From positions 2,914,001-2,978,000 of the forward strand of contig NZ_CP071503.1 in NCBI RefSeq assembly GCF_017354945.1: a stretch of DNA of 64,000 nucleotides, in the 5' to 3' direction. A program made the position numbers and the translations under genes. The notes beneath the pieces are model-generated. The model saw nothing but the letters and a program-made list of their open reading frames with translations, was not told the DNA's origin and did not search any database. This document shows, piece after piece, positions 31,384 to 42,291 of this stretch. Each line of letters opens with the position of its first letter. Positions within the stretch are counted from its first letter, which is position 1. Origin of the DNA: Shewanella avicenniae (GTDB lineage: Bacteria; Pseudomonadota; Gammaproteobacteria; Enterobacterales; Shewanellaceae).

Positions 31384-32508
31384 ATGGAACGCTACGTTGT
31401 TGAACGACTATTCGATGGAGAGAACGTACATAAGGATGTACTTCTCACTGTTGAAAATGGTGTCATCTCATCTCTCAGCACCAATATTGGTGCCGATGAT
31501 ACCCAATACTTATCGGGTACCTTAGTGCCTGGATTTATTGATATTCAAGTCAACGGTGGCGGAGGTGTTCAGTTTAATCAAGCGCCTTCGGTTGAGGCAT
31601 TACACACGATCGTAAAAGCTCACCGTGACCACGGTACAACGTCGATGCTCCCAACCATCATTACCGACAGTTTTGATGTGATGGAAAAAGGCGCGAATGC
31701 TGTTGCGGAATATCGTAAACAGTATCCTCACGCAGTAGTAGGGGTTCACTTTGAAGGTCCTCACCTCAGTATTGCGAAAAAAGGGATGCACAATCCAGAA
31801 TGTATTCGACAAATTGAAGAGCGAGATTTTGCGCTGTTCTGTCGTAAAGATTTAGGCAAAGTACTACTGACTGTAGCACCGGAATCAGTGTCACCCGAGA
31901 TGATTAAGCGGCTAACTGACGCTGGCGTCATTGTGAGTCTTGGACACACTAATGCTACCGCAGAGATGTGCCAAGAATCGTTTCAGGCGGGCGCAACCGG
32001 TGTGACTCACCTTTACAACGCCATGTCGCAACTAACAGGTAGAAGTCCAGGCCTAGTCGGTACCGCCCTACTTAATGAAGATGTGTATTGCGGACTCATT
32101 GTTGATCATATTCATGTGCATCCGATGAACAGCAAGCTTGCAATTAAAAGCAAGGGACCAAATCGCACCATGTTGATCACCGATGCAATGGCCCCTGTTG
32201 GCAGCAATATTGACCATTTTTTCTACCAAGGCATCAAAGTTTTTCGTGATAGTTATAAATTGACGCTGGCTGACGGAACCATTGCCGGCTCGGTTTTATC
32301 GATGATAGAAGCGGTTCAAAACACCCATTTTGATTTAAATATCGATTTGTTAGAAACCGTTCAAATGGCATCACTGACACCCGCCCGTTTCTTAGGAATA
32401 TCTGAAAGCATTGGTCAATTAAAGGAAGGTTGTATCGCTAACATGCTGTTACTCAATGATGATTTGACTATTCAGCAAATATGGCAACATGGGAAACCAA
32501 AAAAGTAA
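31384..32508 (+). CDS. nagA: N-acetylglucosamine-6-phosphate deacetylase
   Basis: 374 residues (E. coli NagA is 382). Amidohydrolase fold. Metal and substrate motifs in order: PGFIDIQVNGGGGVQFNQ, VHFEGPHLS with the metal-binding Glu, VSLGHTNATAE, GVTHLYNAMSQLTGRSPG, IVDHIHVHP, and LITDAMAP with the catalytic Asp. It removes the acetyl group from GlcNAc-6-phosphate in the cytoplasm, feeding NagB-II. Translation follows 7 nt after the nagB stop with TAGGA upstream. Confidence 0.95.
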   Translation: MERYVVERLFDGENVHKDVLLTVENGVISSLSTNIGADDTQYLSGTLVPGFIDIQVNGGGGVQFNQAPSVEALHTIVKAHRDHGTTSMLPTIITDSFDVMEKGANAVAEYRKQYPHAVVGVHFEGPHLSIAKKGMHNPECIRQIEERDFALFCRKDLGKVLLTVAPESVSPEMIKRLTDAGVIVSLGHTNATAEMCQESFQAGATGVTHLYNAMSQLTGRSPGLVGTALLNEDVYCGLIVDHIHVHPMNSKLAIKSKGPNRTMLITDAMAPVGSNIDHFFYQGIKVFRDSYKLTLADGTIAGSVLSMIEAVQNTHFDLNIDLLETVQMASLTPARFLGISESIGQLKEGCIANMLLLNDDLTIQQIWQHGKPKK

Positions 32509-32539
32509 CAACAATAACAAGACGCTTTAAGGAAAGATT

Positions 32540-33862
32540 ATGACGGCAATCACTCAAGATGCACCCAAAAGTGCCACGTGGCTCCCTATGGTTATCATAG
32601 GCACTCTATTTTTCGTGTTCGGATTTGTCACATGGCTTAATGGTGCACTGATTCCATTTTTACAAATTGTCTGTGAATTAACCGGAACAGAAGCGATGCT
32701 AATCGCCTTTAGCTTCTATATCGCCTACGTTGTCATGGCCCTGCCGATGTCTTACGTGCTTAATCGCACTGGATATCGAAATGCAATGACACTCGGTCTG
32801 ATGCTCATTGCACTTGGCTGTATGCTTTTTGCTCCGGCGGCTGAATCAAGACAGTTTTTATTGTTTATTGTCGCTCAATTTATTGTGGGCTCAGGCCTCA
32901 CAATCCTACAAACAGCGTCTAATCCTTATCTCGTGAAGATTGGTCCATCCGAGACGGCAGCGGCTCGCATCTCTATCATGGGGCTGTTAAACAAAGGCGC
33001 GGGTTGGGCTGCACCACAAATTTTCGCAGTGCTCGTTATGGGCGAATTTGCAGGGATCACAACGCAGAGCATCAACGCGTTACCGGCAGCAGAGAAAGCA
33101 ATTCAAATTCAAGCATTAGCCGATAGTTTGGTATACCCATACATCGGAATGGCCATTGCGCTAGTCGTATTAGCAATAGGTTTACGGTACTCAGGTTTAC
33201 CTGAAATCGACCTTGCCGAAGAAGATAAAGCGCTTAACAACACAGGGAAAGACAAGTCATCAGTTTTGCATTTCCCTCACTTAGTCCTTGGTGTTGTCAC
33301 GCTATTTTGCTACGTCGGTGTCGAAGTTATTGCCGGTGATACGATTGGCTTAGCGGGCTCTCATCTGGGAGTAGAAGGCGCAATGTCCTTAACCTCATAC
33401 ACCATGTTCTTCATGGTGATTGGTTACACATTGGGCCTAATCCTCATCCCTCGAGTGTTAACCCAAAGACAGCTACTGGCCTTATCTGCCAGTTTAGGTG
33501 TTGTGCTCGCACTACTCATTCCGATGACCAATGCTCAAAGCTATCAAATCGCTAATATTCTTTGGGGCTGGATGGGAATTACAACCATTCCAGATCCTAT
33601 CGCCTGTATTGCACTGCTGGGGTTGGCTAACGCCATCGTGTGGCCAGCAGTTTGGCCACTGGCACTGGAAGGTCTTGGCCATTTTACCGCGAAAGGTTCA
33701 GCTTTACTCATCATGGGGATCGCAGGGGGTGCAATTCTGCCGCTTATATTTGGTCTCTGCAGTGATCAGTTCGGTATCCAAAATGCGTATTTGATGACGA
33801 TACCATGCTACGGATTCATCCTATTCTACGCGTTGAAAGGTAGCCAAATTAAGCATTGGTAA
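32540..33862 (+). CDS. nagP: N-acetylglucosamine permease, MFS (FucP family)
   Basis: 440 residues, about 12 membrane segments, beginning FFVFGFVTWLNGALIPFLQ, the FucP-type sugar/H+ symporter signature, with NPYLVKIGP after segment 4. It is the inner-membrane GlcNAc transporter of the Shewanella pathway and replaces the PTS, which fits the separate kinase gene nagK. AAGGA precedes the start. It is the last gene of the nag operon. The inverted repeats at 33873-34007 follow. Confidence 0.93.
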   Translation: MTAITQDAPKSATWLPMVIIGTLFFVFGFVTWLNGALIPFLQIVCELTGTEAMLIAFSFYIAYVVMALPMSYVLNRTGYRNAMTLGLMLIALGCMLFAPAAESRQFLLFIVAQFIVGSGLTILQTASNPYLVKIGPSETAAARISIMGLLNKGAGWAAPQIFAVLVMGEFAGITTQSINALPAAEKAIQIQALADSLVYPYIGMAIALVVLAIGLRYSGLPEIDLAEEDKALNNTGKDKSSVLHFPHLVLGVVTLFCYVGVEVIAGDTIGLAGSHLGVEGAMSLTSYTMFFMVIGYTLGLILIPRVLTQRQLLALSASLGVVLALLIPMTNAQSYQIANILWGWMGITTIPDPIACIALLGLANAIVWPAVWPLALEGLGHFTAKGSALLIMGIAGGAILPLIFGLCSDQFGIQNAYLMTIPCYGFILFYALKGSQIKHW

Positions 33863-33872
33863 GCAGTTTAAG

Positions 33873-34010
33873 TTTTGCCCCGAATGTATTGAGTAAATAA
33901 GTTGCAAGGTAATAACACGTATGGCTTCAACCTCAGCCTGCGCCCCCCTCCCTAACGTTTGCAACTTATTTGTTCCACTTGATACTGTCCTGTGAAGGTT
34001 CGGGGCGTTT
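33873..34010. repeat. Nested long inverted repeats after nagP
   Basis: The inner arms are AAATAAGTTGCAA (33896-33908) and TTGCAACTTATTT (33959-33971), a perfect 13-bp inverted repeat 50 bp apart. The outer arms are GCCCCGAA (33877-33884) and TTCGGGGC (34000-34007), followed by GTTTT. The spacer is pyrimidine-rich. No gene was found in 33863-34290. The structure could be an elaborate terminator, a small structured RNA, or the ends of a short non-autonomous element; no target duplication was recognised. Confidence 0.6.
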
Positions 34011-34163
34011 TACAGCCCTCTAGATAATTATCCTAAAGTCCAGATTCCGTCCCCCTGAGTTTATGCATTTAAGTCATTTAGTGGATACTAAACTGAATCA
34101 CATCGACAACATCGTCATATTGATTGTTAATTTTTATAGGTCTTGCGTAAATTTTCATAAAAG

Positions 34164-34199
34164 ATAAAAAAATCCCCGCCAATTAGATTGGCGAGGATT
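34164..34199 (-). terminator. Terminator of the O-antigen operon
   Basis: On the minus strand AATCC-T-CGCCAAT, loop CTA, ATTGGCG-G-GGATT, then TTTTTTT. One mismatch sits in the stem. It lies about 90 nt after the rmlB stop at 34291. Confidence 0.82.
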
Positions 34200-34290
34200 C
34201 TCATTTTATCTAAAACTCCGTCAATTTCTACGACATAACGGCATTAGAGCAATCTTCTCATTACAGTATTCTAAGCAGACTTTAACCGCC

Positions 34291-35400
34291 TTACTTACGT
34301 TTAGTATATTGCTGGTCAATCCAGGTTTGATAGGCACCGCTTTTTACGTTGTCTACCCAAGATTGGTTATCCAAATACCAACGCACGGTTTTGCGCACAC
34401 CGGTTTCAAAGGTTTCTGCTGGCTTAAAGCCAAGTTCCCGTTCGATTTTAGAGCAATCAATCGCATAACGGCGATCATGCCCTGCACGATCTTTTACATA
34501 GGTGATTAGCGAATTGGCAGGTTTACCTTGGGCACAAGGCGATTGCGGATAACGCTCTGCCAATGACGCATCGGCAGCAAACTCGCCATCCATCAACTCA
34601 CACAGCAAATTGACAATATCGATGTTCTGCCATTCATTCACGCCGCCAATGTTATAGGTTTCGCCAGTGACACCTTTTTGCAGCACCAGCTCAATACCAC
34701 GGCAGTGATCCTCTACGAACAGCCAATCACGTATCTGCTTACCATCACCATAAATTGGCAATGGCTTACCTTCAAGGATGTTAGTCAAACATAGCGGAAT
34801 CAACTTTTCAGGAAAATGATAATAACCGTAGTTGTTGGAACAATTACTGGTAGTGACATTCAAGCCATAGGTGTGGTGATAGGCGCGCACCAAATGATCT
34901 GACGCCGCTTTGGAAGCGGAATACGGCGAATTCGGCGCATACTGAGTTTGCTCAGTAAACGCCGGATCATTGGCCCCCAAAGTCCCGTAGACTTCATCGG
35001 TCGACACATGATGAAAACGGTGTGGCAATGGATTAGCAGGATCGGCTAACCACACGCTACGCGCTGCCTTCAGCAGGCTGTGAGTGCCAATAATATTGGT
35101 TTCAACAAAGGCATCCGGCCCAGTAATTGAACGGTCAACATGCGACTCAGCAGCAAAATGCACTAAGGTGTCAATCTGCTCTTCGCGCAGCAGCAGTTCA
35201 ACCAGTTCGGTGTTACCGATGTTGCCTTTCACAAACCGGAAATTCGGCTTATCCATCAGCGGCATCAGCGTTTCGAGGTTGCCCGCATAAGTTAATGCAT
35301 CGAGCACCACCACACGGTCATCAGCATGCTGTGACAACCAGTAATGCACAAAGTTAGCGCCGATAAAGCCAGCAGCACCGGTGACAAGTAATCTTTTCAT
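34291..35400 (-). CDS. rmlB: dTDP-glucose 4,6-dehydratase
   Basis: 369 residues. Extended short-chain dehydrogenase with NAD-binding VTGAAGFIGANFVHYW, catalytic THFAAESHVDRS-type segment (HFAAESHVDRSI), STDEVYGTL, and YSASKAASDHLVRAYHHTYG with the Tyr-xxx-Lys pair. It makes dTDP-4-keto-6-deoxyglucose for dTDP-L-rhamnose. It is the last gene of the minus-strand O-antigen cluster, 24 nt after rmlC. Confidence 0.96.
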   Translation of the reverse strand: MKRLLVTGAAGFIGANFVHYWLSQHADDRVVVLDALTYAGNLETLMPLMDKPNFRFVKGNIGNTELVELLLREEQIDTLVHFAAESHVDRSITGPDAFVETNIIGTHSLLKAARSVWLADPANPLPHRFHHVSTDEVYGTLGANDPAFTEQTQYAPNSPYSASKAASDHLVRAYHHTYGLNVTTSNCSNNYGYYHFPEKLIPLCLTNILEGKPLPIYGDGKQIRDWLFVEDHCRGIELVLQKGVTGETYNIGGVNEWQNIDIVNLLCELMDGEFAADASLAERYPQSPCAQGKPANSLITYVKDRAGHDRRYAIDCSKIERELGFKPAETFETGVRKTVRWYLDNQSWVDNVKSGAYQTWIDQQYTKRK

Positions 35401-35423
35401 CGGAATAATCCTAATTGCTTAAT

Positions 35424-35969
35424 TTAAAAAGTAACCGCATCTTTCAGCCATTTAGCGTCAGCATCTTTCGCTGACAATGATGGCAGCTCACCGTTGACCA
35501 ATGGCCAGTTGATAGCAAGATCGGGATCATCCCAACGTACTGAGTGTTCCGCATTTGGGTTGTAGTAATCGGTACAACGATAAACAAACTCAGCAGTTTC
35601 TGTGGTTACATAAAAACCGTGGGCAAAGCCTTCAGGCACCCACAATTGACGCTTGTTTTCAGCGGAGAGTAATACACCAACCCATTGACCAAAGGTAGGT
35701 GATGATTTACGCATATCCACAGCAACATCAAACACTTCGCCACTCACTACGCGCACTAACTTTCCTTGAGTATTTTCAGTTTGATAGTGCAAGCCGCGCA
35801 AAATACCTTGGCGTGATTTGGAATGGTTATCTTGAATAAAACGACGTTCGCAAACTTGCTCGTTGAACCAAGTTTCACGCCAAGTTTCCATGAAAAAACC
35901 ACGTTCATCGCCAAATACTTGCGGTTCAATAATTTTTACTTCAGCAATCGCTGTATCAATAACTTTCAT
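35424..35969 (-). CDS. rmlC: dTDP-4-dehydrorhamnose 3,5-epimerase
   Basis: 181 residues, cupin fold. Seen: EPQVFGDERGFFMETW, FIQDNHSKSRQGILRGLHYQ with the catalytic His, and VPEGFAHGFYV. It inverts C3 and C5 in dTDP-rhamnose synthesis. It lies 10 nt after rmlA and 24 nt before rmlB. Confidence 0.96.
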   Translation of the reverse strand: MKVIDTAIAEVKIIEPQVFGDERGFFMETWRETWFNEQVCERRFIQDNHSKSRQGILRGLHYQTENTQGKLVRVVSGEVFDVAVDMRKSSPTFGQWVGVLLSAENKRQLWVPEGFAHGFYVTTETAEFVYRCTDYYNPNAEHSVRWDDPDLAINWPLVNGELPSLSAKDADAKWLKDAVTF

Positions 35970-35979
35970 TAGCTGTTAC

Positions 35980-36852
35980 TCAAAACTTTTCTTTCAAAAT
36001 ACGCATTAAATATGCACCGTAACCACTTTTAATCAGCGGTTTAGCAAGTTCGGTCAGCTGTTCTGCGTTGATGAATCCCATGCGATAGGCAGTTTCTTCC
36101 GGTGAGGCCACTTTCTGCCCTTGGCGTTTCTCAAGGACACGGATAAAAATCGCCGCATCTAACAGTGAGTCATGGGTGCCAGTATCTAACCAAGCGGAAC
36201 CACGGCTCATACGCTCCACCCGCAATTTGCCACGTTGCAAATAGATGTTGTTGACATCAGTGATTTCTAACTCACCACGGTGGGATGGCTTTACTTGCTT
36301 AGCAATTTCAACGACGTCGTTATCGTAGAAATACAACCCAGTCACCGCGTAATTCGATTTCGGTTCGAGCGGCTTCTCTTCAATAGAAATCGCGTTGCCG
36401 TCTTTATCAAAATCAACCACGCCATAACGCTCAGGGTCTTGCACATAGTACCCAAATACTGTGGCACCATCAGGCTGATTGGCGGCAGCTTGCAACGTTT
36501 TGCTAAAGCCGTGGCCATAAAAAATATTGTCGCCGAGTACCAAACACACCGAATCGGTACCAATAAACTCTTCACCGATGATAAACGCTTGCGCTAAGCC
36601 ATCTGGACTTGGTTGAATGGCATATTCAATGCGAATGCCCCACTGGCTACCATCACCAAGAATGCGCTGATAGGTATCTTGGTCGTTAGGTGTACTAATA
36701 ATTAGCACTTCACGAATCCCCGCCAACATCAATGTGGTGAGCGGGTAGTAGATCATCGGTTTGTCATACACGGGCAACAACTGTTTGTTGACGCCAATAG
36801 TTGCAGGATGTAAACGGGTGCCACTGCCGCCTGCTAAAATAATGCCTTTCAT
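35980..36852 (-). CDS. rmlA: Glucose-1-phosphate thymidylyltransferase
   Basis: 290 residues. The nucleotidyltransferase loop [14 protein letters not shown] is at the N terminus, with [27 protein letters not shown] and [15 protein letters not shown] following. It makes dTDP-glucose from glucose-1-phosphate and dTTP, the first step of the rhamnose branch. It stands between rmlD and rmlC. Confidence 0.96.
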   Translation of the reverse strand: MKGIILAGGSGTRLHPATIGVNKQLLPVYDKPMIYYPLTTLMLAGIREVLIISTPNDQDTYQRILGDGSQWGIRIEYAIQPSPDGLAQAFIIGEEFIGTDSVCLVLGDNIFYGHGFSKTLQAAANQPDGATVFGYYVQDPERYGVVDFDKDGNAISIEEKPLEPKSNYAVTGLYFYDNDVVEIAKQVKPSHRGELEITDVNNIYLQRGKLRVERMSRGSAWLDTGTHDSLLDAAIFIRVLEKRQGQKVASPEETAYRMGFINAEQLTELAKPLIKSGYGAYLMRILKEKF

Positions 36853-36882
36853 ATTATTCTCTGTTTCGATAGGTCAGATGGG

Positions 36883-37770
36883 TTATTGAGGTAAATATTG
36901 CTGCAAATTTGCTAATGCACGCTGCCAATTGCTCGGTTCAATGCCAAACACCTGTTGGATTTTATGGCAATCTAAACGTGAATTAGCTGGGCGTCTGGCG
37001 GGTGTAGGGTATTCACTAGTACTGATAGCGTTAACCGTAGGCACCTTGTCCAACAAGGTTAACTCCGCCGCTTTGCTAAAAATGGCCTCAGCAAAGCCGT
37101 GCCAGCTAACATGTGGTGCACCGGAAAAGTGATACACGCCCCAAGCACTAAACTCAGGCTTCAACGCCTGGGCAGCCATGGTTAACAATGCATCAGCAAT
37201 ATCACCAGCGTAAGTCGGACCACCGAACTGATCGGCCACCACATTTAAGCTAGCGCGCATACTGCCGACCCGCAGCATGGTTTTAACAAAGTTATTGCCA
37301 TGCTCACCAAATACCCACGCGGTGCGTAAAATGAGGTGCTTAGCGCAATGCTGCGCGACCGCCAACTCACCCGCTAATTTAGACGCGCCATACACCCCTT
37401 GCGGTGCCACGGGATCGGTTTCTAGGTAGATGCCTGCTTTATCACCAGCAAACACATAATCGGTAGAAATATGCAGCAGTAGCGCATTACAAGCACTAGC
37501 GGCCTCAGCAAGATACTGTGGGCCGTCGCGGTTAATGGCATAAGAGGCTTCTAACTCAGTTTCTGCTTTATCTACCGCCGTATGCGCGGCCGCATTGATT
37601 ATCACATTCGGTTGAAACTGCGTTGAGGCTTGCAATACAGCAGCACGGTCAGTAATATCCAATTCATTTCGATCTACTGCCAGCACCTGCCAGCCCAAAC
37701 GCTCCGCGCGTTGCTGCAAGCTCGTACCAACTTGACCGTTGGCACCAGTCACCATCAACTTAACTGTCAT
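36883..37770 (-). CDS. rmlD: dTDP-4-dehydrorhamnose reductase
   Basis: 295 residues. Seen: VTGANGQVGTSL at the N terminus, INAAAHTAVDKAE, ISTDYVFAGDKAGIYLETD, and YGASKLAGE with the Tyr-xxx-Lys pair. It makes dTDP-L-rhamnose with NAD(P)H. The start has GGGAG 6 nt upstream. It is the first of the rml block, which sits at the 3' end of the cluster behind the hairpin at 37790-37813. Confidence 0.94.
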   Translation of the reverse strand: MTVKLMVTGANGQVGTSLQQRAERLGWQVLAVDRNELDITDRAAVLQASTQFQPNVIINAAAHTAVDKAETELEASYAINRDGPQYLAEAASACNALLLHISTDYVFAGDKAGIYLETDPVAPQGVYGASKLAGELAVAQHCAKHLILRTAWVFGEHGNNFVKTMLRVGSMRASLNVVADQFGGPTYAGDIADALLTMAAQALKPEFSAWGVYHFSGAPHVSWHGFAEAIFSKAAELTLLDKVPTVNAISTSEYPTPARRPANSRLDCHKIQQVFGIEPSNWQRALANLQQYLPQ

Positions 37771-37780
37771 ATAACTCCCT

Positions 37781-37813
37781 AAAAAATAAAGGCTACCCTA
37801 TTCACGGTAGCCT
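37781..37813 (-). terminator. Terminator-like hairpin between wbaP and rmlD
   Basis: On the minus strand AGGCTACC-GTGAATAG-GGTAGCCT, then TTATTTTTT. It lies about 30 nt after the wbaP stop and 20 nt before the rmlD start. It would make the rml block depend on readthrough or antitermination. Confidence 0.7.
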
Positions 37814-37841
37814 CTTATAATCTTGTTGCTAAACCTGTTAA

Positions 37842-39311
37842 CTAATACGCGCCATCACGATGTAGTACAACACCCACTGTCTTAAACAAAATGGCAATGT
37901 CATACCAGAGTGACCAGTTTTTCACATACCAACCATCAAGGTACACCCGCGTTGCATAATCCACATCGTTACGGCCACTGACTTGCCATAAACCACTCAT
38001 GCCGGGTTTTGCCATGCGATAGTATTCAGCATCATCCCCGTAACGTTCGAGTTCGACATCCACCACAGGCCGCGGGCCGACCAAGCTCATTTCGCCTTTT
38101 AACACGTTCCACAGTTGTGGCAGTTCATCCAAACTGGTCTTACGCAGAAAATGTCCGATGGGTGTAATGCGAGGATCATTTTTCAGTTTAAAGTCTTTAA
38201 ACCATTCTGCCCGCGCTTGAGGGTCGTTAGCCAAAAGCTGCTCTAACACTTCTTTTGAGTTACTCACCATAGAACGGAACTTTAAACACTTAAACTTACG
38301 CCCGTGTTGGCCAACGCGCTCATGACCATATATTGGCGACCCACCATCACGAGATGCCTTCCAAGCGATAAATCCTAGAAATGGAGAAAGTACCAAGATC
38401 AGTAGTGAGGACACAACAATGTCAAAAGTACGTTTTAGAAACCTTGAAGAAAAACGCGCCAAGTTGTTGTGCACGCGCAACATCAATAGTTCGTGGCTAA
38501 AAAAGTGCGACATATCTGTACCGTATAGCGGCACGCCACGCAAAGTAGGAATTATAGATATATTTCTCATTCCCTTTGCTGATAAATATCTTAACCAATT
38601 ATCTCGAAGTTCCGCTTGCTCATACTCAAAAGCTAGGAAAAGCTTAGTTTTTTTATAGTTAAGAATTACGTCCTCCATTGCAATATTTAACAATGGAATA
38701 CCTTCAATTGGTGACTTTTTGCAACTTTCGTTAGGCGCAATAAAGCCTGCAACTTCAAATCCCATCAAAGCTTCACTCTTGATAGCCTTATACGCATCAG
38801 AAGCATTCACACCGCACCCAACAATAAAACTGGGAAATTGCCAAAATCCAGCTTTACGCAACCCCATCTTTGTTGAATATCTGAGAATAGGAACGAGAAT
38901 TAGGCATAAGCACCAAAGCACCAACCATTGTTCGCGAGAAAAATCCCATTTTGACAAAGCAACCATTGCCAAATCAGCCACTGCCATCGCCAAAATTAGC
39001 TGTAAACACTCCTTTAATTCACTCCAAAAGGGTTTACGGTATGTATAATGACGAAGTTTTGTCCATGACCATAACAGCCCCAAAAGAACAATAACGGTAT
39101 AGCTCCACACTCTTGCGGCTCCGTTATCATTTGAAGATTGCACTAATAATTCACTGGACGTGAATACATTTTCTCCGATTACGAAAAACACTAATGCAAA
39201 CGATATCGTAAATGCAAAGATGTCTGAAAGAAGTAAACTTGCTTTGTTTATCATTGGAGAAAAAGTCCGAGAAGATACACGAACAGCCATGTCAAGTTGA
39301 GATATATCCAT
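37842..39311 (-). CDS. wbaP: Undecaprenyl-phosphate galactose phosphotransferase
   Basis: 489 residues (Salmonella WbaP is 476). An N-terminal block of four to five membrane helices and a NAD-binding-like middle domain precede the C-terminal sugar transferase domain: [74 protein letters not shown] and [18 protein letters not shown]. It starts the O-unit by moving a sugar-1-phosphate, most likely galactose, to undecaprenyl phosphate at the inner membrane. A glucose or other specificity cannot be excluded from sequence alone. It lies between manB and the rml genes. Confidence 0.88.
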   Translation of the reverse strand: MDISQLDMAVRVSSRTFSPMINKASLLLSDIFAFTISFALVFFVIGENVFTSSELLVQSSNDNGAARVWSYTVIVLLGLLWSWTKLRHYTYRKPFWSELKECLQLILAMAVADLAMVALSKWDFSREQWLVLWCLCLILVPILRYSTKMGLRKAGFWQFPSFIVGCGVNASDAYKAIKSEALMGFEVAGFIAPNESCKKSPIEGIPLLNIAMEDVILNYKKTKLFLAFEYEQAELRDNWLRYLSAKGMRNISIIPTLRGVPLYGTDMSHFFSHELLMLRVHNNLARFSSRFLKRTFDIVVSSLLILVLSPFLGFIAWKASRDGGSPIYGHERVGQHGRKFKCLKFRSMVSNSKEVLEQLLANDPQARAEWFKDFKLKNDPRITPIGHFLRKTSLDELPQLWNVLKGEMSLVGPRPVVDVELERYGDDAEYYRMAKPGMSGLWQVSGRNDVDYATRVYLDGWYVKNWSLWYDIAILFKTVGVVLHRDGAY

Positions 39312-39434
39312 ATCTATTATCCATAATCTTAAATTGCACAGTGGGTAACATTGCGCACTAGTGTCAGTGATTATAGGGATTATTAAATTACCTTTAAATA
39401 GGTAGACTAATAATATCTAAACGAAGAAACTATT

Positions 39435-40868
39435 CTAAAAAAGCGCAGCGTGAGATATGGCGGTTAAAACCTTATTAACCAAAAACTTAGCATCATGCTC
39501 ACTTTCTGCCTCAGCATAACAACGCAGTTCTGGTGCATTGCCGGAAGGTCGCAAATGTACCACAGTGCCATTAGACAAACTCAGGCGTAAGCCATCAGTG
39601 GTATTTACCGCCGACACACTAACCTCAGTCAACCCCAACGACTGCAGCAATGCGCTTGGATCAGCTTCACCTTTTGCCAGCAACGCCATGCTGCGTTCAC
39701 GGGCAAAATCTTTAATGCGATCTGAGCCGGTATAACGCGCGGGTAACGCAGCGACCAAGGCTGACAACCGACTGCCGTTGGTAGCCGAGAGCACCATCAA
39801 CGCCGGCAATAACGCATCACGTGTTGGCAATGCGGCTAACGCCCTACCCTGCCAAACGATGTCGCTACCCAAGAGGAAACCGCCGTTAGCCTCAAAGCCA
39901 GCAACATTGGCATATTGCTGCTGCAACTGGGCAAATTCAGCAATCACGTAAGGCGAACCGATACGCGTTAACACCACATGGTTAAAATAGCCACAGGTCT
40001 GAATGCTGGAATTACAACTGACAGGCACCGCTAATGCGTCGATCTCTAATGCTTTAGCACACAGCAACCCCAGAATATCACCCCGCAGCCACTGGCCCTG
40101 CTCATCCGCCACTAACGGCCGATCGCCATCACCATCTGTCGAAAAAATCGCATCAAACTGATACTGCTGTGACCAAGCTAATGCTTTGGCCTTGTCTTCA
40201 GCGCTAACCGCTTCGGTATCAATCGGCACAAACTCATTGCTACGTTCAAGGGCAACCACTTCCGCCCCAAGTGCCGCGAACAACGGCCCGTACAAATCAC
40301 GGCCGGCACTGGAATGCTCATAAATACCAATGCACTTGCCCACTAATAAATCCGCCGGGAATAGACTTAAGTAACGCTCGGTATAAGCGCTGGCTGCAGC
40401 GGAGCTGGCCGGCACAGACACCGTCGCCCCATTAAATTCAAACTCAACATTAGCGGCTAAAATCGCCTGCTCATCCGCTTTGGTGATTTCACCATCAGGG
40501 CGATAAAACTTCAGCCCGTTGCGATCGAACGGAATATGGCTACCCGTCACCATGATGCACGGCATCTGGTCTTGCATCGCTTTGTAGGCCAGCGCAGGTG
40601 TTGGCACCACACCATAATAAATGGGTGTGATGCCAGCATCGGTCAACGCTTGCATACATGCTTGCGCCATTGCAGGGCTGCTCGGCCGATTATCAATAGC
40701 AATAGCTATATCGGTAACAGCAAATTCGGCCTTTAATGCAGCGACAAATGCATGAGTAAACGCTGCACAAACCTCTGGAGTAAAATCTACCACTAAACCG
40801 CGTGCGCCACTGGTACCGAAAGCGATACCTGACTCACTGATTACGACTTGGCTATTAAAACTTGCCAT
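39435..40868 (-). CDS. manB: Phosphomannomutase (CpsG/ManB type)
   Basis: 477 residues from the ATG at 40868, which has GAGGG 8 nt upstream and follows the manC stop by 4 nt. The longer start at 40925 would overlap manC by 53 nt and is not preferred. Seen: [18 protein letters not shown], the phosphoserine loop [20 protein letters not shown], the metal loop [11 protein letters not shown] and [20 protein letters not shown] at the C terminus. It interconverts mannose-6- and mannose-1-phosphate to supply ManC. The TGSHIP form is that of an O-antigen subgroup that differs from the common TASHNP enzymes. Confidence 0.92.
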   Translation of the reverse strand: MASFNSQVVISESGIAFGTSGARGLVVDFTPEVCAAFTHAFVAALKAEFAVTDIAIAIDNRPSSPAMAQACMQALTDAGITPIYYGVVPTPALAYKAMQDQMPCIMVTGSHIPFDRNGLKFYRPDGEITKADEQAILAANVEFEFNGATVSVPASSAAASAYTERYLSLFPADLLVGKCIGIYEHSSAGRDLYGPLFAALGAEVVALERSNEFVPIDTEAVSAEDKAKALAWSQQYQFDAIFSTDGDGDRPLVADEQGQWLRGDILGLLCAKALEIDALAVPVSCNSSIQTCGYFNHVVLTRIGSPYVIAEFAQLQQQYANVAGFEANGGFLLGSDIVWQGRALAALPTRDALLPALMVLSATNGSRLSALVAALPARYTGSDRIKDFARERSMALLAKGEADPSALLQSLGLTEVSVSAVNTTDGLRLSLSNGTVVHLRPSGNAPELRCYAEAESEHDAKFLVNKVLTAISHAALF

Positions 40869-40872
40869 AAAC

Positions 40873-42291
40873 TTAGCCCTCAACTCGGCCATAGCGGTCT
40901 TCAAAGCGGACGATATCGTCTTCACCTAAATAGGAGCCTGATTGCACCTCAATCAGTTCCAACGGCAATTTACCTGGGTTTTCTAACGCATGAATAATGC
41001 CGATAGGAATATAGGTAGATTCGTTTTCCGTCACGAGGAAAGTGCTATCGCCGTTAGTGACTTTGGCGGTACCCGATACCACAATCCAGTGCTCCGCACG
41101 GTGGTGATGCATTTGAATAGACAACTTCTCGCCCGGCTTAACGGTAATGCGCTTTACCTGATAACGTTCGCCCATATCAATAGAGTCATACTTGCCCCAT
41201 GGACGATACACTTCACGGTGAATACGATGCTCAGTGCGACCATCTGCTTTGAGCTGTTGCACCACTTTTTTAACGTCTTGCACATTATTTTTGTGTGCAA
41301 CTAACAACGCATCTTTGGTTTGTACTACCACTAAGTTGTCAACGCCCACCAAACTGACTAAGCCAGTTTCGGCAAACACATAGTTGTTAGCGCTATCAAA
41401 GGACATTACATCGCCTTTGTTGACGTTGCCCTGTTCGTCTTTAGGTGAGATTTCCCACAATGAAGACCAAGAACCCACATCAGACCAACCTGCGTCCATC
41501 GGCACTACCACAGCGTCCGCAGTTTTTTCCATCACCGCGTAGTCGATAGATTCGCTTGGGCAAGCCAAAAACGCCGCTTTGTTCACACGAACAAAATCTA
41601 AATCTGGATCGACCGTACCGACCGCTTTCTCACAGGAGGCATAAATATCGGGACGATAGGCTTTCAGCTCTTCCAGGTAGCGCTTAGCGCTAAAGAGGAA
41701 CATACCACTGTTCCAGTAATACTCACCGGACGCCAAATAAGCGCTAGCAGTAGCAAGATCTGGCTTTTCAACAAACTGTGCGACCGAAAATGAAGAACCT
41801 TGCACAGCGCCACGTTTGATATAACCATACCCGGTTTCTGGAGCAGTTGGCACAATACCAAAAGTAACTAGCTTGCCCGCTTCGGCATGTGTCACGGCTA
41901 CTTGCACAGAGTTAGTAAAAGATGACTCATCACGGATCACGTGATCGGCAGCGAGCACCAACAGCAACGGTTCACTTCCGTCAATAGCTGCTTGCAATGC
42001 AGTAAATGCAGCAAGCGCGATCGCTGGCGCCGTGTTGCGCCCGGCGGGTTCTAGAATAATGTTGCTAGCTAACTTACCCTGCTGGCGTAACTGCTCGGCC
42101 ACTAAAAAACGGTGGTCTTCATTACAAATCAACAATGGCGCCCCACAACTTAACTCGCCTAAACGGCTAATAGTGGCTTGCAACATGGTTAGCTCACCAT
42201 CAACATTCAAAAATTGTTTAGGAAAAAGCTCACGGGACAAAGGCCACAAGCGGCTTCCGGTGCCGCCAGCCATAATAACAGGGGTAATCAT
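40873..42291 (-). CDS. manC: Mannose-1-phosphate guanylyltransferase
   Basis: 472 residues of the ManC/CpsB type. N-terminal GDP-mannose pyrophosphorylase motif [32 protein letters not shown], and [10 protein letters not shown]. The C-terminal cupin domain has [20 protein letters not shown] and [19 protein letters not shown], typical of the bifunctional family. It makes GDP-mannose from mannose-1-phosphate and GTP. Its start overlaps the stop of the GT4 gene upstream (ATGA), so the two are co-translated. Confidence 0.95.
   Translation of the reverse strand: MITPVIMAGGTGSRLWPLSRELFPKQFLNVDGELTMLQATISRLGELSCGAPLLICNEDHRFLVAEQLRQQGKLASNIILEPAGRNTAPAIALAAFTALQAAIDGSEPLLLVLAADHVIRDESSFTNSVQVAVTHAEAGKLVTFGIVPTAPETGYGYIKRGAVQGSSFSVAQFVEKPDLATASAYLASGEYYWNSGMFLFSAKRYLEELKAYRPDIYASCEKAVGTVDPDLDFVRVNKAAFLACPSESIDYAVMEKTADAVVVPMDAGWSDVGSWSSLWEISPKDEQGNVNKGDVMSFDSANNYVFAETGLVSLVGVDNLVVVQTKDALLVAHKNNVQDVKKVVQQLKADGRTEHRIHREVYRPWGKYDSIDMGERYQVKRITVKPGEKLSIQMHHHRAEHWIVVSGTAKVTNGDSTFLVTENESTYIPIGIIHALENPGKLPLELIEVQSGSYLGEDDIVRFEDRYGRVEG

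Noticed and set aside
33896..33971. Integron attC site
   Set aside because: The inverted repeat has GTT and AAC near the arms, but the R and L box order and the imperfect-bulge pattern of attC are not present, and no cassette-like ORFs flank it.
34101..34122. NagR-like sequence ATCGACAACATCGTCATA downstream of nagP
   Set aside because: Only the left half resembles the operator; the central AACGTT dyad is broken and it precedes no gene start.
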